Source: Streptomyces sp. NBC_00670 (GTDB lineage Bacteria > Actinomycetota > Actinomycetes > Streptomycetales > Streptomycetaceae). Taken from it: DNA of 64,000 bases. Positions 63,630-64,000 of the stretch are shown here, piece after piece. The position numbers and the translations under genes were made by a program. Position 1 is the stretch's first letter; every line of letters starts with the position of its first letter. The notes beneath the pieces are model-generated. The model was not told the DNA's origin. It was given only the letters and a program-made list of their open reading frames with translations, and searched no databases. The DNA lies in contig NZ_CP109017.1 in the NCBI RefSeq assembly GCF_036226765.1, positions 4,527,001 through 4,591,000 on the forward strand, given 5' to 3'.

Positions 63630-64000
63630 TCAGCCGAGGCCGAGTGAGGCGCGCGCCCGGCCGATCAGCCGGCGCGCCTGCTCCCCGCCGACCGCTGTCT
63701 CGGAGAGCCGGTCCCAGACACGGCCGTACAGGGCGAGTTCGTCGGCGGCTTCCAGGACGAACTCCGAGTTGATCGTCTCGACGACCACCCGCTCCTCGTC
63801 GAAGATCCAGAACCCGTGCTTCGGGGACAGCCTCAGCCGGGCCCCGAAGGGCACGATCCCGAGCGACACCTGGGGCATGCCGATCAGCCCGATCAGCCGG
63901 TCGTGCTGGCCCGCCATCACCTCGCCGGGCCCGACGTGGGCGTGCAGCGCGCCTTCCCAGATCAGGACGCGGAAGCTGTGGCCGTTCTCGTACAGCACCT
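63630..64000 (-). CDS. Partial HTH-DUF5753 regulator (right edge)
   Basis: The reading frame runs off the right edge; the visible 123 residues are the C-terminal DUF5753 part (LYENGHSFRVLIWEGALHAHVGPGEVMAGQHDRLIGLIGMPQVSLGIVPFGARLRLSPKHGFWIFDEERVVVETINSEFVLEAADELALYGRVW). The helix-turn-helix would lie beyond position 64000. It is the third DUF5753 regulator of the window. No DUF397 gene follows it directly; the 166-aa hypothetical gene is next downstream. Confidence 0.82.
   Translation of the reverse strand, partial: VLYENGHSFRVLIWEGALHAHVGPGEVMAGQHDRLIGLIGMPQVSLGIVPFGARLRLSPKHGFWIFDEERVVVETINSEFVLEAADELALYGRVWDRLSETAVGGEQARRLIGRARASLGLG

Noticed and set aside
1..64000. tRNA or rRNA genes
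   Set aside because: I saw no tRNA-like TTCRANYC box with matching acceptor arm and no rRNA sequence, though a tRNA scan would be needed to be certain.

Overview
The window is high-GC actinobacterial chromosome, almost certainly Streptomyces. The evidence is GC-rich third positions, frequent GTG starts, start/stop overlaps of the ATGA and GTGA type, a single rare TTA codon, WhiJ/BldB-type regulator pairs (HTH-DUF5753 with DUF397), ECF sigma factors, and an AfsQ1/AfsQ2/SigQ locus. From memory, gene order resembles the S. coelicolor SCO486x-SCO491x core region. The right-hand part (about 54.3-64 kb) looks like strain-specific accessory DNA.

Layout. 0-10.2 kb: edge of a possible ureide-pathway gene, a secreted GH20 hexosaminidase, a hypothetical protein, an ECF sigma factor with a membrane partner, an L,D-transpeptidase, an acyl-CoA mutase large subunit, and an FAD monooxygenase divergent from its TetR regulator with two clear operators. 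10.3-26.2 kb: a large cell-wall glycopolymer locus. It holds a GT29 (sialyltransferase-fold) protein, a GT8-pyruvyltransferase fusion, a polytopic membrane protein, a UDP-galactopyranose-mutase-like flavoprotein, a GtrA flippase, GT2 enzymes, polysialyltransferase-like proteins, a CMP-nonulosonate synthetase fused to a HAD phosphatase, and a NeuB-type synthase. Related S. coelicolor genes make teichulosonic acid (Kdn polymer). Three of its promoter regions carry PHO-box-like sequences.

26.2-28.1 kb: a WhiJ-like module (DUF397, HTH-DUF5753, HATPase). 28.2-44.6 kb: an M20 amidohydrolase, then a nucleoside uptake and salvage region: two BMP lipoproteins, ABC ATPase, two permeases, cytidine deaminase, thymidine phosphorylase and adenosine deaminase. 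A shared palindrome (TCTACGCGCGTWG/A) lies in front of all four transcription units. The ABC ATPase appears to lack a normal start codon (ATC in the expected place). Interspersed are a SnoaL-type ECF sigma factor, a STAS protein, an MFS/LysR divergent pair, and a TTA-containing hydrolase that has lost its nucleophile serine.

44.8-54.3 kb: small secreted proteins, PspC and VanZ proteins, the afsQ1-afsQ2-lipoprotein operon divergent from sigQ with an exact AfsQ1 box between them, a uridine-kinase-like NTPase, and a receptor Ser/Thr kinase whose outer domain is a solute-binding protein. 54.4-64 kb: an XRE-TPR regulator divergent from a four-enzyme set (sugar-nucleotide dehydratase/epimerase, ATP-grasp ligase, DegT aminotransferase, and a convergent MurG-like GT28), followed by more DUF397/DUF5753 regulators, small hypotheticals and a methyltransferase. 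I recognise no described pathway for this set. No tRNA, rRNA, CRISPR array, insertion sequence or origin was seen.
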